NCBI GenBank assembly: GCA_026122225.1
Contig: JANEZZ010002877.1
Location: 1,736,001 to 1,800,000 of the forward strand
Origin: Heloderma charlesbogerti
Lineage: Eukaryota > Chordata > Lepidosauria > Squamata > Helodermatidae
DNA length: 64,000 nucleotides
Direction of reading: 5' to 3'
Shown: one piece after another, positions 15,697-27,145 of the stretch
Layout of the letters: each line of letters opens with the position of its first letter
Position numbering within the stretch: the stretch's first letter is position 1
Notes under the pieces: generated by a model
The model's database searches: none
Seen by the model: the letters and a program-made list of their open reading frames with translations, nothing else
Told to the model about the DNA's origin: nothing
Program-made: the position numbers and the translations under genes

Positions 15697-18366
15697 TGCA
15701 TTAGGGATGCTATCTAGCCATCTCATCCTCCGTCCCCTTCTTCTTTTGCCTTCAGTCTTTCCCAGCATCAGGGTCTTTTCCAGAGAATTTTCTCTTCGCA
15801 TTAGGTGGCCAAAATATTTGAACTTCAACTTCAGTATCTGTCCTTCCAATGAGCACTCAGGGTTGATTTCCTTTAGGATGGACTGATTTGATCTCCTTGC
15901 ACTCCAGGGGACTCGTAAGAGTCTTCTCCAGCACCACAGTTCGAAAGCATCAATTCTTTGGTGCTGAGCCTTCCTTATAGTCCAGCTCTCACAGCCATAC
16001 GTTGCTACTGGGAAAACCATAGCTTTGATTATGCGGACCTCTGTCGGCAAGGTGATGTCTCTGCTTCTTACTATGCTGTCTAGGTTTGCCATAGCTTTCC
16101 TCCCAAGGAGCAAGCGTCTTTTAATTTCATGGCTACAGTCACTGTCTGCGGTGGTCTTGGAGACCAAGAAAATAAAATCTATCACTGCTTCCATTTCTTC
16201 CCCTTCCATATGCCAGAAAGTGATGGGGCCAGATGCCATGATCTTAGATTTTTTAATGTTGAGTTTCAAACCAGCTTTTGTACTCTCCTCTTTCACCCTC
16301 AACAAGAGGCTCTTGAGATCCTCTTCGCTTTCTGCCATTAGGGTGGTATCATCTGCGTATCTGAGGTTGTTGATAATTCTCCCGGCAATCTTAATTCCGA
16401 CCTGTGATTCATCGAACCCGGCGTTTCTCATGATGTACTCTGCATATAAGTTAAATAAGCAGGGCGACAATATGCAGCCTTGTCATACTCCTTTCCCAAT
16501 TTTGGTTGTTCTATGTCTGGTTCTTACTGTTGCTTCTTGACCCTCGTACAGGATTCTCAGGAGACAGGTAAGGTGGTCTAGTACCCCCATCTCTTTCAGA
16601 ATTTGCCACAGTTTGTTGTGATCCACACAATCAAAGGCTTTAGCGTAGTCAATGAAGCAGAAATAGACGCTTTTCTGGAATTCTCTTGCTTTCTCCATGA
16701 TCCAGCGAAAGTTGGCGATTTGATCTCTAGTTCCTCTGCCTCTTCGAAACCCAGCTTGTATTTCCGGTAGTTCTTGGTTTGCATACTGCTGAAGCCTAGC
16801 TTGTAGGATTTTGAGCCTAACCTTGCTGGCATGTGAAATGAGCACAATTGTACGGTAGTTTGAACACTCTTTGGCATTGCCCTTCTTTGGAATTGGAATG
16901 TAAACTGACCTTTTCCAGTCTTGTGGCCACTGTTGAGTGTTTCAAATTTGTTGGCATATTGAGTGCAGCACTTTAATAGCATCATCTTTTAGGATTTTAA
17001 ATAGCTCAGCTGGAATACTGTCATCTCCGCTAGCTTTGTTGTTAGTAATGCTTCCTAAGGCCCACTTGACTTCACTCTCGAGGATGTCCGGCTCAAGTTC
17101 AGTGACCGCACTATCATGGCTATCAGGGACATTCAGATCTTTCCTGTATAGTTCTTCTGTGTAGTCTTTCCACCTCTTCTTAATCTCATCTGCTTCTGTT
17201 AGGTCCCTGCCTTCTTTGTCCTTGATCATGCCCGTCTTTGCACAAAACGTTCCCTTGATGTCTCTGATTTTCTTGAAGAGATATCTAGTCTTTCCCATTC
17301 TGTGGTTTTCTTCGGTTTCTTTGCATTGTTCATTTAAAAAGGCCTTCTTGCCTCTCTTGCTATTCTCTGGAACTCTGCATTCAGTTGGATATATCTTCCC
17401 CTTTCTCCCGTGCTTTTTGCTTCCCTTCTTTCCTCAGCTACTTGTAAAGCGTCATCAGACAGCCACTTTGCTTTCTTGCATTTCTTTTTCTTTGGGATGG
17501 ATTGAGTTGCTGCCTCCAGAACAATGTTACGGACCTCCATCCATAGTTCCTCAGGCACTCTGTCTATCAGGTCTAATCCCTGAAATCTATTCCTCACCTC
17601 CACTGTATATTCATAAGGGATATGATTTAGATCATACCTGAATGATTTAGTGGTTTTCCTGACGTTCTTCAATTTAAGCCGAAATTTTGCAACAAGAAGC
17701 TCATGATCTGAGCCACAGTCAGCTCCAGGTCTTGTTTTGACTGACTGTATAGAGCTTCTCCATCTTTAGCTGCAAAGTACATAATCAATCTGATTTCGAT
17801 ATTGACCATCTGGTGATGTCCATGTGTAGAGTCGCCTCTTGTGCTGTTGGAAAAGAGTGTTTGCTATGATCAGCGTGTTCTCTTGGCAAAACTCTATTAG
17901 CCTTTGTCCTGCTTCATTTTGAACACCAAGGCCATGCTTGCCTGTTATCCCGGTGATTTCTTACTTTAGCATTCCAATCCCCTATGATGAAGAGGACATC
18001 TTTTTTTGGTGTTAGTTCTAGAAGGTGTTGTAGGTCTTCATAGAACCGATCAACCTCAGCTTCTTCGGCCTCAGTGGTTGGGGCATAGACTTGAATTACT
18101 GTGATGTTGAATGGTTTGCCTTGGATTCGTACTGAGATCATTCTATCGTTTTTAAGATTGTACCTCAGTACTGCTTTTCCCACCCTTTTGTTGACTATGA
18201 GTGCTACTCCATTTCTTCTATGGGATTCTTGCCGACAGTAGTAGATATGAAGGTCACCTGAATTAAATTCGCCCATGCTTGTCCATTTTAGTTCGCTCTT
18301 TCCCAAGATGTCAATGTTCAATCTTGCCATCTCATATTTGACCACCTCCAGCTTACCTTGATTCAT
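15694..18366 (-). pseudogene. BovB endonuclease-reverse transcriptase remnant (copy 2)
   Basis: The readable minus-strand blocks are endonuclease (about 18366-17914), linker (17672-17334), RT N-terminal part (17298-16942), RT palm (16845-16483) and RT C-terminal part (16470-15694). They lie in different frames or are separated by stops, so the protein cannot be made. The C-terminal end of the frame and 3' UTR continue on the other side of the inserted element, at 14728-14848. Confidence 0.88.
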
Positions 18367-18787
18367 TGATCTGACATTCCAGGTTCCTAAACAATATTGT
18401 TCTTTTCAGCATCGGATTTTCTTTTCACCACCAGACACATCCACAGCTGAGTGTCCTTTCGGCTTTGGCCCAGTGCTTCACTCTTTCTGGTGCTACTTGT
18501 AAATGCCCTCTGCTCTTCCCCAGTAGTATATTGGACACCTTCCGACCTGAGGGGCTCATCTTCCAGCATCATATCTTTTAGTCTTGTGATACATTCCATG
18601 GGGTTTTCTTGGCAAGAATACTGGAGTGGGTTGCCCTTTCCTTCTCCAGTGGACTACATTTTGTCAGAACTCTCCGCCATGACCTGTCCATCTTGGGTGG
18701 CCCTGCACAGCATAGCTTATGGCTTCACTGAGTTACGCAAGCCCCTTCGCCACAACAAGGCAGTGATCCATGAAGGGGAATCCAAAT

Positions 18788-19982
18788 AACTGTGGCTAAT
18801 TCTACATATCCAAGGGAGCTTTGGACTCGTGCTTTCTTAAACAACCCATGGAGAACATATTTTGGAATGAAGGGGAGTTTCAAAGCCAGTTTTTGACACA
18901 GCACAGGTGGCTCCTATTCAAAAGAAAAAGGTTAAAAAAAATCCACTGGGCATGCTTAAATAAGTCATTTAGATCATAGCCAATGACTCTTCTGTTTTTG
19001 TTCTTTTTCTCTGTTTAAAATTGGTTTTCATTTTTCAATGTGATCGTATTTTAACTTATTATGTAAATGCCTGAAATGTTTATTACACTTTATTGTGTTT
19101 TGTAAAGTGGAGATCCAACAAAAGAAACCATTTTACATCCATTATATATCCTAGAGGAGTAAAAGTAACATAAAACAAAATAATGGTCAATCGAAGATAT
19201 TCAAGTTGGACATGAATGTGAGCCACCATTGACACAAATCTTGCAGTGTGCAGAATTAATATGGCAAATACTTCAACCATCTAATTAAACCCTAAAGTGC
19301 ACAAAAGCCGATTGAGTTTTAGAAACTGAAAGTGCAAGTTAATCGCCTTGTGTATCTCTGAGAGGATTACCTTACACAGAGCCCTTTATTTTAACACAGG
19401 CACCATTACAAAGAACTGCTTAAATCACACCATATCAGAGAACTGCCTGGGGAGAACAATTGGCCCATAGAAAAAGCTGCAGCGGCATCGTTTGCTTCAT
19501 CACTCACAGGTTTGTTCATGCTATAAATAGTGTTCCTTGTGTAAGTGATAAAGCCTTGCATCTTGGGCAGATTAATATCTGTGCTTAAGTGGGAAAGTTG
19601 GACATTCATACTTTTGGTGGCTGCCATTTCATGGTCAAAACTAAGGAGACTCTAATGCTGCAGGGGATGCAACTGTAAACTGATGATGTCCTTTTCAGGT
19701 GTTCAGGTGTGAATGGATGGGGATGGCATCACAGTGGCAGGCTCTGTAGGGAGCCCCCATGTCCATCACACATATGGCCGTACACACAGAGGGCCGTCTC
19801 TAAGCAGTTGAGAACTCTGCCCGGTCGATTGGAAAGCTTTCTGTGCATTTAGCTGCACGCACAGGGATCTCTATACATGTTCTAATGAACATGCGTAGGT
19901 TGGGGAAGAGTCTGCCATTGCAATGCCACACCCTCATCACCACATTACACAAACAAATGACTGAAAATGGCTCAAATTTCAT
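18788..19982. other. NMNAT3 intron, no recognised feature
   Basis: The sequence is AT-rich and lacks the ends, tails or coding motifs of known repeats. Short open frames here have no recognisable domains. It separates two BovB insertions. Confidence 0.5.
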
Positions 19983-19990
19983 GTTGTTGT

Positions 19991-22864
19991 TCAGTCGTTC
20001 AGTCGTGTCCGACTCTTCGTGACCCCATGGACCATAGCATGCCAGGCCTTCCTGTCCTGCGCTGTCTCCCAGAGTGTGCTCAAGTTCATATTCATTGCAT
20101 CAGTGATGCTATCTAGCCATCTCATCCTCTGCCGTCCCCTTCTCCTTTTGCCTTCAGTCTTTCCCAGCATCAGGGTCTTTTCCAGAGAGTTTTCTCTTCG
20201 CATTAGGTGGCCAAAATATTTGCACTTCAGCTTCAGTATCTGTCCTTCCAATGAGCACTCAGGGTTGATTTCCTTTAGGATGGACTGATTTGACCTCCTT
20301 GCAGTCCAGGGGACTCGTAAGAGTCTTCTCCAGCACCACAGTTTGAAAGCATCAATTCTTCGGCGCTCAGCCTTCCTTATAGTCCAGCTCTCACAGCCAT
20401 ACATTACTACTGGGAAAACCATAGCTTTGATTAGACGGACCTTTGTCGGCAAGGTGATGTCTCTGCTTCTTACTATGCTGTCTAGGTTGGCCATAGCTTT
20501 CCTCCCAAGGAGCAAGCGTCTTTTCATTTCATGGCTACAGTCACCGTCTGCGGTGATCTTGGAGCCCAAGAAAGTAAAATCTGTCACTGCTTCCATTTCT
20601 TCCCCTTCTATATGCCAGGAAGTGATGGGGCCAGATGCCATGATCTTCATTTTTTTAATGTTGAGTTTCAAACCAGCTTTTGCACTCTCCTCTTTCACCC
20701 TCAACAAGAGGCTCTTGAGATCCTCTTCGCTTTCTGCCATTAGGGTGGTATCGTCTGCATATCGGAGGTTGTTGATAATTCTCCCAGCAATCTTAATTCC
20801 GACCTCTGATTCATCCAACCCGGCATTTCTCATGATGTACTCTGCATATCAGTTAAATAAGCAGGGTGACAATATGCAGCCTTGTCGTACTCCTTTCCCA
20901 ATTTTGAACCAATCGGTTGTTCCATGTCTGGTTCTCACTGTTGCTTCTTGACCCTCGTACAGGTTTCTCAGGAGACAGGTAAGGTGGTCTGGTACTCCCA
21001 TCACTTTAAGAATTTGCCACAGTTTGTTGTGATCCACACAATCAAAGGCTTTAGCGTAGTCAATGAAGCAGAAATAGACATTTTTCTGGAATTCTCTTGC
21101 TTTCTCCATGATGCAGCGAATGTTGGCGATTTGATCTCTAGTTCCTCTGCCTCTTCGAAACCCAGCTTGTACTTCTGGTAGTTCTCGGTTCGCATACTGC
21201 TGAAGCCTAGCTTGTAGGATTTTGAGCATCACCTTGCTGGCATGTGAAATGAGCGCAATTGTGCGGTAGTTTGAACACTCTTTGGCGTTGCCCTTCTTTG
21301 GAATTGGAATGTAAACTGACCTTTTCCAGTCTTGCTGCCATTGTTGAGTGTTCCAAATTTGTTGGCATATTGAATGCAGCACTTTAACAGCATCATCTTT
21401 TAGGGTTTTAAATAGCTCAGCTGGAGTACTGTCATCTCCGCTAGCTTTGTTGTTAGTAATGCTTCCTAAGGCCCACTTGACTTCACTCTCAAGGATGTCT
21501 GGCTCAAGTTCAGTGACCGCACTATCATGGCTGTCAGGGACATTCAGATCTTTCCTGTATAGTTCTTCCGTGTATTCTTGCCACCTCTTCTTAATCTCAT
21601 CTGCTTCTGTTAGGTCCCTGCCTTCTTTGTCCTTGATCATGCCCGTCTTTGCACAAAACGTTCCCTTGAGATCTCCGATTTTCTTGAAGAGATCTCTAGT
21701 CTTTCCCATTCTATTGTTTTCCTCGATTTCTTTGCATTGTTAATTTAAGAAGGCCTTCTTGTCTCTCCTTGCTATTCTCTGGAACTCTGCATTCAATTGG
21801 ATATATCTTCCCCTTTCTCCCTTGCTTTTCGCTTCCCTTCTTTCCTCAGCTACTTGTAAAGCGTCATGAGACAGCCACTTGGCTTTCTTGCATTTCTTTT
21901 TCTTTGGGATGGATTGAGTTGCTGCCTCCTGAACAATGTTACGGACCTCCATCCATAGTTCCTCAGGCACTCTGTCTATCAGGTCTAATCTCTGAAATCT
22001 ATTCCTCACCTCCACTGTATATTCATAAGGGATATGATTTAGGACATACCTGAATGGTTTAGTGGTTTTCCCTACATTCTTCAATTTAAGCCAAAATTTT
22101 GCAACAAGAAGCTCATGATCTGAGCCACAGTCAGCTCCAGGTCTTGTTTTGACTGACTGTATACAGCTTCTCCATCTTTGACTGCAAAGGACATAATCAA
22201 TCTGATTTCGATATTGACCATCTGGTGATGTCCATGTGTAGAGTCGTCTCTTGTGCTGTTGGAAAAGAGTGTTTGCTATGATCAGCGTGTTCTCTTGGCA
22301 AAACTCTATTAGCCTTTGTCCTGCTTCATTTTGAACACCAAGGCCATGCTTGCCTGTTATCCCGGTGATTTCTTGACTTCCTACTTTAGCATTCCAATCC
22401 CCTATGATGAAGAGGACATCTTTTTTTGGTGTTAGTTCTAGAAGGTGTTGTAGGTCTTCATAGAACCGATCAACCTCAGCTTCTTCGGCCTCAGTGATTG
22501 GGGCATAGACTTGAATTACTGTGATGTTGAATGGTTTGCCTTGGATTCGTACTGAGATCATTCTATCGTTTTTAAGATTGTACCCCAGTATTGCTTTTCC
22601 CACCCTTTTGTTGACTATGAGTGCTACTCCATTTCTTCTAAGGGATTCTTGCCCACAATAGTAGATATGGTGGTCACCTGAATTAAATTCGCCCATGCCT
22701 GTCCATTTTAGTTCGCTGATTCCCAAGATGTCGATGTTCAATCTTGCCATCTCATGTTTGACCACCTCCAACTTACCTTGATTCATTGATCTGACATTCC
22801 AGGTTCCTAAACAAAATTGTTCTTTACAGCATCGGATTTTCTTTTCACCACCAGACACATCCAC
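19991..22864 (-). pseudogene. BovB endonuclease-reverse transcriptase, two nonsense codons
   Basis: This single minus-strand frame of about 957 codons encodes an apurinic-type endonuclease followed by a reverse transcriptase. Endonuclease motifs are GTWNVRSMN, GISELKWTGMG, IIGDWNAKVG and SDHELLVAKF. RT motifs are FCFIDYAKAFDCVDH, KGVRQGCILSP and the catalytic LRYADDTTLM. The C-terminal region has YGCESWTIRKAE and LRVPWTARRSNQSIL and ends in TKSRTRLND. The frame is kept along its whole length, but is interrupted by a TAA at 21740-21742 (after KKAFLN) and a TGA at 20849-20851 (in the LFN-YAEYIM block). It is therefore inactive, but only two visible point changes break it. Confidence 0.95.
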
Positions 22865-23019
22865 AGCTGAGTGTCCTTTTGGCTTTGGCCCAGCGCTTCA
22901 CTCTTTCTGGTGCTACTTGGAAATGCCCTCTGCTCTTCCCCAGTAGTATATTGGACACCTTCCGACCTGAGGGGCTCATCTTCTGGTGTCATCTCTTTTA
23001 GCCTTGTGTTACATTCCAT
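22807..23019 (-). CDS. BovB upstream short frame (ORF1-like)
   Basis: A 70-codon frame begins MECNTRLKEMTPEDEPLRSE and ends KSDAVKNNFV. It overlaps the start of the endonuclease frame by 58 bases in another frame. A closely similar frame (MECITRLKDMMLEDEPLRSE) is found in copy 2 at 18387-18599, so it is conserved between copies. The upstream frame is a known feature of BovB consensus sequences. Its function is unknown. Confidence 0.6.
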   Translation of the reverse strand: MECNTRLKEMTPEDEPLRSEGVQYTTGEEQRAFPSSTRKSEALGQSQKDTQLWMCLVVKRKSDAVKNNFV

Positions 23020-23135
23020 GGGCAGCTATACATACAGGGACTAACGAATGCATTTGGTTGGATGTGGAGCCTATCCTCCTTGAACACATGGAAAATGCTG
23101 TGGATCACAGGGATGCCTTCATTTAGATAAATACA

Positions 23136-23412
23136 TAAGGCAGTATCTAAACTGGCACTCTTTTAGGTTGCACTAGCAGGAACAATCACTAGTGCAACAG
23201 AAAACTAGTGCTTCCTAGATCAACCAGAAACACACCAAATCAAATGTTCCCAGGACAAGGCAGGTCAGCAGAGCTCTCTTTTGGGAGCTCTGCTGACTTG
23301 TTCCATTCCAGAAATGCTAGTTTCTGCTAGTTTCCAGTTGCTCTAGAAAGTGCTGGTTTCCTGTTGTGCTAGCAGCCATTCCCACTAGTGCAAGGGAAGA
23401 TTTGGATACTTC
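23136..23412. mobile_element. Foldback MITE
   Basis: The ends are 'agtatctaaactggcactct' and the inverted 'gggaagatttggatact', each followed by a 'gcactag' block. The centre is a palindrome, 'gcagagctctcttttgggag' with 'ctctgc'. It codes for nothing. The superfamily is not determined. Confidence 0.6.
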
Positions 23413-24139
23413 CCATTACTATACTTCGTGGTTTAATTCCTGATTTCCTCCTTACTTGTCATCTCTCTACCCTGCATGTACTCTAAACAAGATTTCAATT
23501 CTATTTAGTGATGTGTAGTCAAAGCCCCAACAGATGTCCTTCAGCCACCTGGAAGCAGTGAATGATTTCTACTCAACGTCTCCCAAACTTGGTTCAATCC
23601 AAAACATGCTATGGGCAGGCTTGCCTGATGACAAACATTTCCATATCCTGCACAATGCCTGTTTCTAAATTATATTTCCTGCTGTTGTATGTCAGTAATA
23701 CTTCCGTGTAGGGAAGGACAAGCACACCTAAACTCACCTCAGATTAACTCGAAAATGTCCTGAAATCTTCCTCCAAAATTGGAAAGTTCTTGGATCATTT
23801 TTCTGACCTGAACTGTGACTGAAAAAAAAACCTGTCCCTCAACCTCTGAAATCTCCTATTCAGTGTAATGGAGTGAGGAAGATGGGCTTCCACTCCTACA
23901 GCCTGTAACTGGACTAGCTGCTTTGGAAACTAGAGATTGCATGCACTGAGACTCTGTGCCAGGTCATGCAATCTCTGGCTCTCAAACAGGCCAAGCCCAG
24001 GCTGAGAGACCTTCACAGGGAGACTCGGACTTTGCTAGATGATCCATGGCTTGCAGAGGCTTTGCCGAGCCAGGAAAGATCTCTCTCCTACCCATGCAAG
24101 GCATTGTTCAGCCAGGGTTGCCTCCAGCTCAGATTTCAA

Positions 24140-24300
24140 TCTGAGCTGAATTTGGGGGCTTTGCTCTCCTTTGAGGAGAGAGCCAAGCTTTGCTTTGCTT
24201 GCAAGCCAAGCTTTGCAAGGAGAGCCAAGCTTTCCTTTGAGGAGAGCAAAGCTTGGCTCTCCTTTGAGGTGGCCTTTAATGGGCCACCAAAGTTCTCTTC
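24140..24300. repeat. Self-complementary AAGCTT/GGAGAGCC repeat cluster
   Basis: Units such as 'ggagagccaagctttgctt', 'gagagccaagctttccttt' and 'gagagcaaagcttggctctc' recur both directly and inverted, giving several nested palindromes in about 130 bp. They read as apparent Leu/Ser/Phe-rich frames, which are artefacts of the repeat. Confidence 0.7.
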
Positions 24301-24309
24301 TAAGCTTGG

Positions 24310-25090
24310 CTTGGGAGAGCAGTGCCAGCATCTCTACTTCCTTGTTAATGTAAAAGCCATCTTCCATTTTTGGGAGCATCTCAGTTATTTCCTGTTTTCT
24401 TTCAAAAGTGCCTCTGAGATATTTACAAGGTCTGCTATCAATTTAATACTCTTCTAGCTTCTCTGTGACTTATTTCAGCAGGTCTTCACATCTCTGATAA
24501 GGATCATCGAATTTAGCATCATATACACAGTAGTCTTCCTTTTTATAAGGGACACTTGATCTTTATTTCATTTCAAATTGAACTTGGGCAGATAACATGG
24601 CTGGTTTCTTACCTATTTTGGTTCGAGAGCTTTGTCTCTTAATGAGATCTTGCTGGCTGTTAAATCCAGCTGTTTCCTTTTTACAGACAGTGGTTTCTCC
24701 TTTGTGTTGTGTTCTCCTTCTCCTTTCTCCACTTGGTTTTCCTTCCTGAAAAGGTCTTACAAAATATTATAATAACTTTCTCTCCACCAGTATTGATTCA
24801 GATATACCAGTCAAAAGCTTACAAAAATAAAGGCTCTGGTACATGAGAAACCGGAACACTATTACAGGCGTTTGACTTTAGAAAAGCATTATCAGTTGTG
24901 AAAGTGCAAGATCATTATTTAACAGTAGCCCTCAAAAGTCCAAGGACATTATATTCTCGGTCTTCTTCCCTCTGGAGTTGATTCTATCAGCAGCCTTCTT
25001 TAAAAACCAATTTAGTTGTTCAGTTCTGGTTTCATCATTCCAAGATTTGATGCCTTTTTAAAAAAGAGATTCTTATGCTCTTCTCAGGGG
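24310..25090 (-). pseudogene. Decayed coding-like tract, unidentified
   Basis: On the minus strand, protein-like stretches follow one another: KSWNDETRTEQLNWFLKKAA (about 25040), then SQQDLIKRQSSRTKIGKKPA, then KKEDYCVYDAKFDDPYQRCE and KYLRGTFERKQEITEMLPKM, then EDGFYINKEVEMLAL. These sit in nearly one frame but with several in-frame stops, and at least one frameshift is likely. The composition resembles a real lysine-rich protein and not a translated repeat. I do not recognise the family. It may be a processed pseudogene of a host gene or the remains of a rare mobile element. Confidence 0.4.
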
Positions 25091-25727
25091 TTATTTTTTC
25101 ATTACTATCAGGATGGATAGATGATGGTGTATTCTATATAGCTTGACCATGTTGCCAGTTGATATCGCTTGTCAAAGAGCGCTGCTTGTACATTCATTCA
25201 GATGAAAACTGCTATGCTGATCTCCATAAAAAGCTTCAGAACATATACTGGTACCATGCATGTGATGCTTTATAATTTCCTTGATTAGTTTGGATTTTTC
25301 CAGTTTAAAAAAGGAAGCATTAAAAAAAAAAGAACACAGTAACCTTCAAATGTGCCGTTTATTTTCAACATATAAACTGCACCTTGCTAAATATACTCAC
25401 TGAATTCATTGGGATTGGAATAAGAACACGTAACTGAGGGCAGGATAACAGCTGTTGTTAGATACTATTTCCAGGAAGCCTTTCTAGTCTTGTAACTGTT
25501 CTGTCAGAATAAGCTGTAGAGAACTAAGCAGTGAACTGAGCAGTGCAGTGTTTATAACTCAGATGTGGAGCACATGCAGAAGGTCTTGAGTTCTGGGATA
25601 GCTACACATAGACCAGAAGCTCTAATCCATTGGCTCCTGAAAAGTTAATTTTATATTAACAGCTGAGAGATTTTATTATATTCAGTGGTATATAAATTCC
25701 ACAAATAATTATTTATACACACACACA

Positions 25728-25754
25728 TTGTTGTTGTTGTTCAGTCGTGTCCGA
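25728..25754 (-). repeat. Minute BovB/SINE 3'-tail fragment
   Basis: The text 'ttgttgttgttcagtcgtgtccga' is the BovB 3' terminus, or the identical tail of a BovB-mobilised SINE, with nothing upstream. It is embedded in a CA-rich stretch, and the flanks both contain ATACACA, which may be the target duplication. Confidence 0.7.
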
Positions 25755-25764
25755 ATACACATAT

Positions 25765-26430
25765 ATAAAAAATGTACCGCTTCTCTGAAGCCAACCAAGG
25801 TGGTTTACAAAAAGTTCAGTAAATAAAAAACATAATAAAATAAAAACATAGTAAAATATGAAAAACAACCTTTAAAAATATTACAGCAATTTAAAAAGCC
25901 AAGTTAAAAGGATATATCTTTACCCTGTTCCTGAACACAGAGGAGTGGGGACCAATCACAGCTCCAAAGAGAGTGTGTTCCAGTGTTTGGGAGCAACACA
26001 AGAGAAAGCCCTTTCCAGCATGCCTGAGGAGGAGGTATCTGCAAGTAAGCGTGTCTTCAAAAGGGCCTCTCCTGCTGTTCTTAATAACAAAACAGGTTCA
26101 TGTCAAGATAGGCAGTCTCTCAGCCATGCCCTAAACCAGATTGAGCTTTAAAGGTTAAACCAACAGCCTTGAACTGAGCCTGGAAAACAATTGGCAACCA
26201 GTGCAGATTTTTCAGTATTGAGGTGGTACGATCATGATACCATGCCCTGGTTAGCAGAGTAGATGCCACATTTGAACCAACTGAAGGTTCTGGATGCTTT
26301 TCAAGGACAGCCCTATGTAGGGTGCATTGCAATAGTCTAACCATGATGTAAATAAAGCATACATGGATAACTCTTGTCAGATCAGACTGACTCAGGAATG
26401 GTTGCAGCTGGCACACTAGATGTAATTGTG
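25765..26430 (-). repeat. L2/CR1-group LINE 3' region
   Basis: The left edge, read on the minus strand, is the tail 'gtaaaccaccttggttggct'. The rest ('gtgcattgcaatagtctaac', 'ggaacgg'-like and 'attggcaaccagtgcag' phrases on the plus strand) resembles LINE 3' regions widespread in amniotes. There is no intact coding. The family assignment is inference. Confidence 0.5.
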
Positions 26431-27145
26431 CATATACACTCCTCAGCTCTGCTGATACCTGGATCCAGGAGCACTCCCAAGCTATGAATCTGATCTTTCA
26501 AGCTGAAAAGAATCCAGATCCAGATTGGACAACACATTTTTACCTGAACAACCCAGAGTTCCAGGTTCGGATGTCATGGAGCACAAGCCAGGAATGGGGC
26601 ATTCCTGGATGTTTAGCAAAGTGCAAGCAGCTGGAGATCAGGAGGTAGCTTGCTCCCACACAATCCCAACTACCCATGGTTTGAACAACTCATGGTTAGT
26701 CATTACATCCAAACCAGGTCATTGGCTTTCTTAGCTGCCTTCACCGCCACACAGTAGGTGTCCAATTGGAATCTTGTCTGTGTTCAGATACATCTCAAGC
26801 TTTCCTCCAGTGGCGCTCTAGCCTTCATCCCTCCTGTATTTATTTATTTATACATACACACACACGTACACACAGCCTGGTGGACCCCCAAGCGGCAACT
26901 TATTCCAGAGGTGTCTACGGCAGCACTCATGCTCAGTGACACAAATCTACACACGCACACATATCTGCACCAGTTTATGGCTTCTTAAAAGTGTTTCTGT
27001 ATTTTGTTCTAGCTTGAAAGCTGTACTTTGCCCTGCTGTCCTGCTATTTCAGCATGCTAGCTATCATTTAGCTTTAAAACCACAAGACTACCCTTTTTTC
27101 TTGGCAATGCTCTACCATTTCATGAACCTTTAAAAAAATAATGTA

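Larger units (their letters stand above)
14728..18778 (-). mobile_element. BovB (RTE) LINE, full-length copy 2, interrupted
   Basis: The element runs from the 5' UTR (plus-strand view 'gcaagaatactggagtgggt' near 18610) through endonuclease and reverse transcriptase to the (TTG)n-TTCAG 3' end. A perfect 9-bp duplication, AATCCAAAT, flanks it at 14719-14727 and 18779-18787. Subtracting the inserted hAT-like element leaves about 3.2 kb, the usual full length for BovB. Endonuclease motifs (IIGDWNAKV, SELKWT) and RT motifs (FCFIDYAKAFDCVDH, RYADDTTLMAE) are readable on the minus strand, but the frame is broken by several shifts and stops, so it is dead. It lies antisense in the NMNAT3 intron. Confidence 0.95.
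19983..23020 (-). mobile_element. BovB (RTE) LINE, nearly full-length copy 3
   Basis: The 3' end is TTGTTGTTCAGTCGTTCAG (plus-strand view at 19983). Homology with copy 2 stops at about 23020, just after 'acattccatggg', so only the extreme 5' UTR is missing. The element carries a short upstream frame, an endonuclease and a reverse transcriptase. It is far better preserved than copy 2, so it inserted more recently or escaped decay. No target duplication was identified with confidence. Confidence 0.95.

Noticed and set aside
20343..20951. 202-codon plus-strand frame
   Set aside because: It is the antisense shadow of the BovB reverse transcriptase, which has clear motifs on the minus strand. The equivalent frames at 2057-2581 and 16025-16540 are the same shadow.
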